A stretch of DNA of 14,292 nt from Pseudomonadota bacterium (lineage in GTDB: Bacteria > Pseudomonadota > Gammaproteobacteria > Burkholderiales > Thiobacillaceae), in NCBI GenBank assembly GCA_030836725.1, contig JAUPLV010000041.1, forward strand, positions 1 through 14,292. The letters are read 5' to 3'. A model generated the notes under the pieces. It was given only the letters and a program-made list of their open reading frames with translations, had not been told where the DNA came from and ran no database searches. Below are positions 12,543 to 14,292 of this stretch, piece by piece (the stretch's first letter is position 1; each line of letters starts with the position of its first letter). Made by a program: the position numbers and the translations under genes.

Positions 12543-12576
12543 AAAAATTCCGGAACCTGTTTCTGTCGGGTTCCAG
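12543..12576 (-). terminator. Intrinsic terminator-like hairpin upstream of hpf (rpoN terminator or leader attenuator)
   Basis: On the minus strand the arms CTGGAACC and GGTTCCGG form an 8-bp stem (one T-G wobble) with an 11-base loop CGACAGAAACA, followed by AATTTTTAC. The stem is short but the T-run is in the right place. It stands 22 bases from the hpf ATG, too close for a separate hpf promoter to fit after it. Confidence 0.55.
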
Positions 12577-12599
12577 GAGCGTTCTGATCGCTCGATTTC

Positions 12600-12628
12600 A
12601 TTGTGTGACGAAAGCGCGGGACATTCAA
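12600..12628 (-). promoter_or_regulatory. Candidate sigma-70 promoter for hpf
   Basis: On the minus strand TTGAAT (12623-12628) and CACAAT (12600-12605) are separated by 17 bases, each matching 4 of 6 consensus positions. The predicted start near 12592 would give a leader of about 70 bases containing the terminator-like hairpin and the strong Shine-Dalgarno. A 12-base palindrome CATGCATGCATG lies just upstream at 12633-12644. Confidence 0.35.
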
Positions 12629-12676
12629 GCGCCATGCATGCATGCGGGGCGGGCGGCGCCAAAAACGTCTTTGCGA

Positions 12677-14116
12677 TCAAAGCGCACGGCGCATGTTGGC
12701 GGGCGGGATATGCAGCGATTCGCGATATTTGGCGACGGTGCGGCGCGCCACGACGATGCCCTGCTGCCCGAGAACATCGGCCAGTTGCCCGTCGGACAGC
12801 GGTTTTTTGCTGTTTTCGGCGGCCACCAGTTGCTTGATGAGCGCGCGGATCGCGGTCGACGAGCAGGCGCCGCCGTTGTCGGTGGAGACATGGCTGCCAA
12901 AGAAATACTTGAGTTCGTAGAGGCCGCGCGGGGTCATCATGTATTTCTGGGTGGTGACGCGCGAAATCGTCGACTCGTGCAACTCCACCGCGTCGGCGAT
13001 CTCGCGCAGAACCAGCGGCCGCATGGCCACTTCGCCGTGCTCGAAAAAATGCCTCTGGCGGTCGACGATGGCCTGCGAAACCCGCAGGATGGTGTCGAAA
13101 CGCTGCTGCACGTTCTTGATCAGCCAGCGGGCTTCCTGCAGCTGGCTGGCGAGCTGGCCGCCGCCGGATTCCCGGTGGCGCGACAGGATGTCGGCGTATA
13201 CCCGGTTGACGCGCAGCTTGGGCATGGCATCGGGGTTGAGGCTGGCGACCCACATGTCCTTGATCTTGCGCACGAACACATCGGGGATCACGTAATGGGT
13301 TTCGTTCACGCCGAAGGCCGAGCCGGGGCGCGGGTTAAGACTCAGGATCAGGGCCCGCGCGGCGTGCAGAGCGGCGTCGTCGATGCCGAGCATTTTTTTC
13401 AGCTTGCCGACATCGCGGGCAGCCAGCAGGTCCAGATAGTGCGCGGTCAGCCGCATGGCGGCGTCACGTGCCGGCGTATCGGGCGGCAGCGCGCGCAACT
13501 GCAGGGTCAGGCATTCGGACAGATTGCGCGCGCCTACTCCGGTCGGTTCCATGTTTTGCAGATGCTTGAGCGCGGTTTCGATTTCTTCCGGATCGAGCTC
13601 CTCGATTTCAGCCTGCAGGGCAGCGGTGATGTCCGCCAGCGGCTGGGTGAGGAAGCCGGAATCGTCCAGATCGTCGATCAGCGCGGCGACCAGGGTGCGG
13701 TCGCGCAGCGACAGTGGGCTGACGATCAGCTGGTTCAGCAGGTGTTCGCGCAGGGTGGCGCCCGATACCGAGCCTAGCGCGTAGTCGCTGTCTTCGTCAT
13801 CCCCCCCGGCCGCGCTGTAATCGTTCCAGTCGGAGTCGTCCAGTGTGGTCGCCGACTCGTTGTCGCTGCTTTCCGGGGCGGCGGTTTCGGTGCTGTGGGC
13901 CTCCGCTTCGGCAGTATGGGCGGGCGCGTCCGCCGGGGTGTGGCTGGCCTCTTCTTCGTCTTCGTCCGCGCGTTCAAGCAGCGGATTTTCCTGCAGTATC
14001 TGCTCCAGTTCCTGGTTCAGCTCCAGCGTCGACAGCTGCAGCAGCCGGATCGACTGCTGCAGCTGGGGGGTCAGGGTAAGGTGCTGGCCGAGCTTGAGCT
14101 GGAGGCTGTGTTTCAT
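12677..14116 (-). CDS. rpoN: RNA polymerase sigma-54 factor
   Basis: Alternative sigma factor that recognises -24/-12 promoters and needs AAA+ activators; controls nitrogen assimilation, motility and other systems. The 479 residues (477 in E. coli) follow the family plan: Gln/Leu-rich region I (1-50, QLKLGQHLTLTPQLQQSIRL), a very acidic region II (about 51-115), the core-binding region (about 116-250), the DNA-binding region with a helix-turn-helix around LREIADAVELHESTISRV (370-387), and the RpoN box ARRTVAKYRE (457-466). The start ATG 14116 matches the family (MKHSLQLKLGQ). No Shine-Dalgarno precedes it, which is unusual here, and a sigma-54-type promoter element sits right upstream. lptB ends 71 bases upstream, the usual neighbour. 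Confidence 0.98.
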   Translation of the reverse strand: MKHSLQLKLGQHLTLTPQLQQSIRLLQLSTLELNQELEQILQENPLLERADEDEEEASHTPADAPAHTAEAEAHSTETAAPESSDNESATTLDDSDWNDYSAAGGDDEDSDYALGSVSGATLREHLLNQLIVSPLSLRDRTLVAALIDDLDDSGFLTQPLADITAALQAEIEELDPEEIETALKHLQNMEPTGVGARNLSECLTLQLRALPPDTPARDAAMRLTAHYLDLLAARDVGKLKKMLGIDDAALHAARALILSLNPRPGSAFGVNETHYVIPDVFVRKIKDMWVASLNPDAMPKLRVNRVYADILSRHRESGGGQLASQLQEARWLIKNVQQRFDTILRVSQAIVDRQRHFFEHGEVAMRPLVLREIADAVELHESTISRVTTQKYMMTPRGLYELKYFFGSHVSTDNGGACSSTAIRALIKQLVAAENSKKPLSDGQLADVLGQQGIVVARRTVAKYRESLHIPPANMRRAL

Positions 14117-14130
14117 GAGGCTAGACTACG

Positions 14131-14144
14131 GCAAAAATCGTGCC
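14131..14144 (-). promoter_or_regulatory. Sigma-54 (-24/-12) promoter-like element before rpoN
   Basis: The minus strand reads GGCACGATTTTTGC: GG at 14144-14143 and GC at 14132-14131 with the required 10 bases between. Ten of the 12 positions of TGGCACG-N4-TTGCW match; the first base and last base (both C) do not. A start 12 bases beyond the GC would fall about 3 bases before the rpoN ATG. The other bases of the 71-base lptB-rpoN spacer show no sigma-70 promoter I would defend. Confidence 0.55.
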
Positions 14145-14187
14145 GACTTGAATCGGGTGTGGCGCGTCAAGGTTGCGTGGCTTGTGG

Positions 14188-14292
14188 CTACAGACGGAAA
14201 TTTTCACCCAGATAGACCTTGCGCGCACTGTCATCCTGGATGATCAGTTCCGGGGTGCCGCCGATCAGCACGCGACCTTCATTGATGATGTA
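14188..14292 (-). CDS. lptB: LPS export ABC transporter ATPase LptB, C-terminal end only
   Basis: The last 34 codons and TAG are in the window; the rest lies beyond base 14292. The visible peptide runs YIINEGRVLIGGTPELI, then IQDDSARKVYLGENFRL, which matches the LptB C-terminus (E. coli ends with VKRVYLGEDFRL). LptB drives extraction of lipopolysaccharide from the inner membrane by the LptB2FGC complex. The identification is helped by context, since lptA-lptB-rpoN-hpf-ptsN is a conserved order. The tail is not long enough to check Walker motifs. Confidence 0.9.
   Translation of the reverse strand, partial: YIINEGRVLIGGTPELIIQDDSARKVYLGENFRL

Noticed and set aside
12677..13253. Alternative minus-strand frame 12531-13253 inside and after rpoN
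   Set aside because: Arg/Ala/His-rich shadow of rpoN with no family match.

Overview
The window is chromosomal DNA from a GC-rich betaproteobacterium. The evidence is the rpoN-hpf-ptsN-hprK-rapZ order with an HPr kinase, the aroG/ffs/dnaX/ybaB/recR block, and proteobacterial forms of PurB, GreB, UbiX and LptB. A Nitrosomonadales-like lineage (Thiobacillus or Gallionella type) would fit, but this is a guess from gene content only. Every gene is housekeeping or conserved-accessory. I see no prophage, insertion sequence, CRISPR array, tRNA or rRNA.

Plus strand, 1-6221. The 3' part of a DAHP synthase gene (aroG) is followed by the SRP 4.5S RNA gene (ffs), a repeat-bearing spacer, dnaX (polymerase III tau), ybaB, recR, purB and a thioredoxin-TPR chaperone (cnoX/ybbN). 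dnaX and ybaB overlap at ATGA. The order ffs-dnaX-ybaB-recR matches scr-dnaX-yaaK-recR of Bacillus subtilis.

Minus strand, 14292-6229, read leftward. The tail of lptB is followed by rpoN, hpf, ptsN, hprK and rapZ, which form the classical sigma-54/PTS-Ntr cluster. It runs without a real gap into NusG-domain-II protein, Gx-type membrane protein, ubiX, LON-domain protein, PNPOx-fold flavoprotein, small lipoprotein, DUF2905 membrane protein and greB. From rapZ to greB most junctions are 1-16 base overlaps or gaps of 1-3 bases, so this looks like one translationally coupled operon. It converges with cnoX, with 7 bases between stop codons.

The most interesting signals are: (1) a near-consensus sigma-54 promoter directly in front of rpoN, placing the start site about 3 bases before an ATG that has no Shine-Dalgarno; (2) a terminator-like hairpin between a plausible promoter and the strong ribosome-binding site of hpf, suggesting an attenuated leader; (3) short tandem duplications at several gene junctions (ybaB/recR, recR/purB, the purB start, ptsN/hprK), one of which makes a chain of two minicistrons after recR; (4) a flavin/prenyl-themed sub-cluster (NusG-II, Gx, UbiX, PNPOx, lipoprotein) whose first two members resemble, as I recall, the EetA/EetB pair of Firmicute extracellular electron transfer loci.
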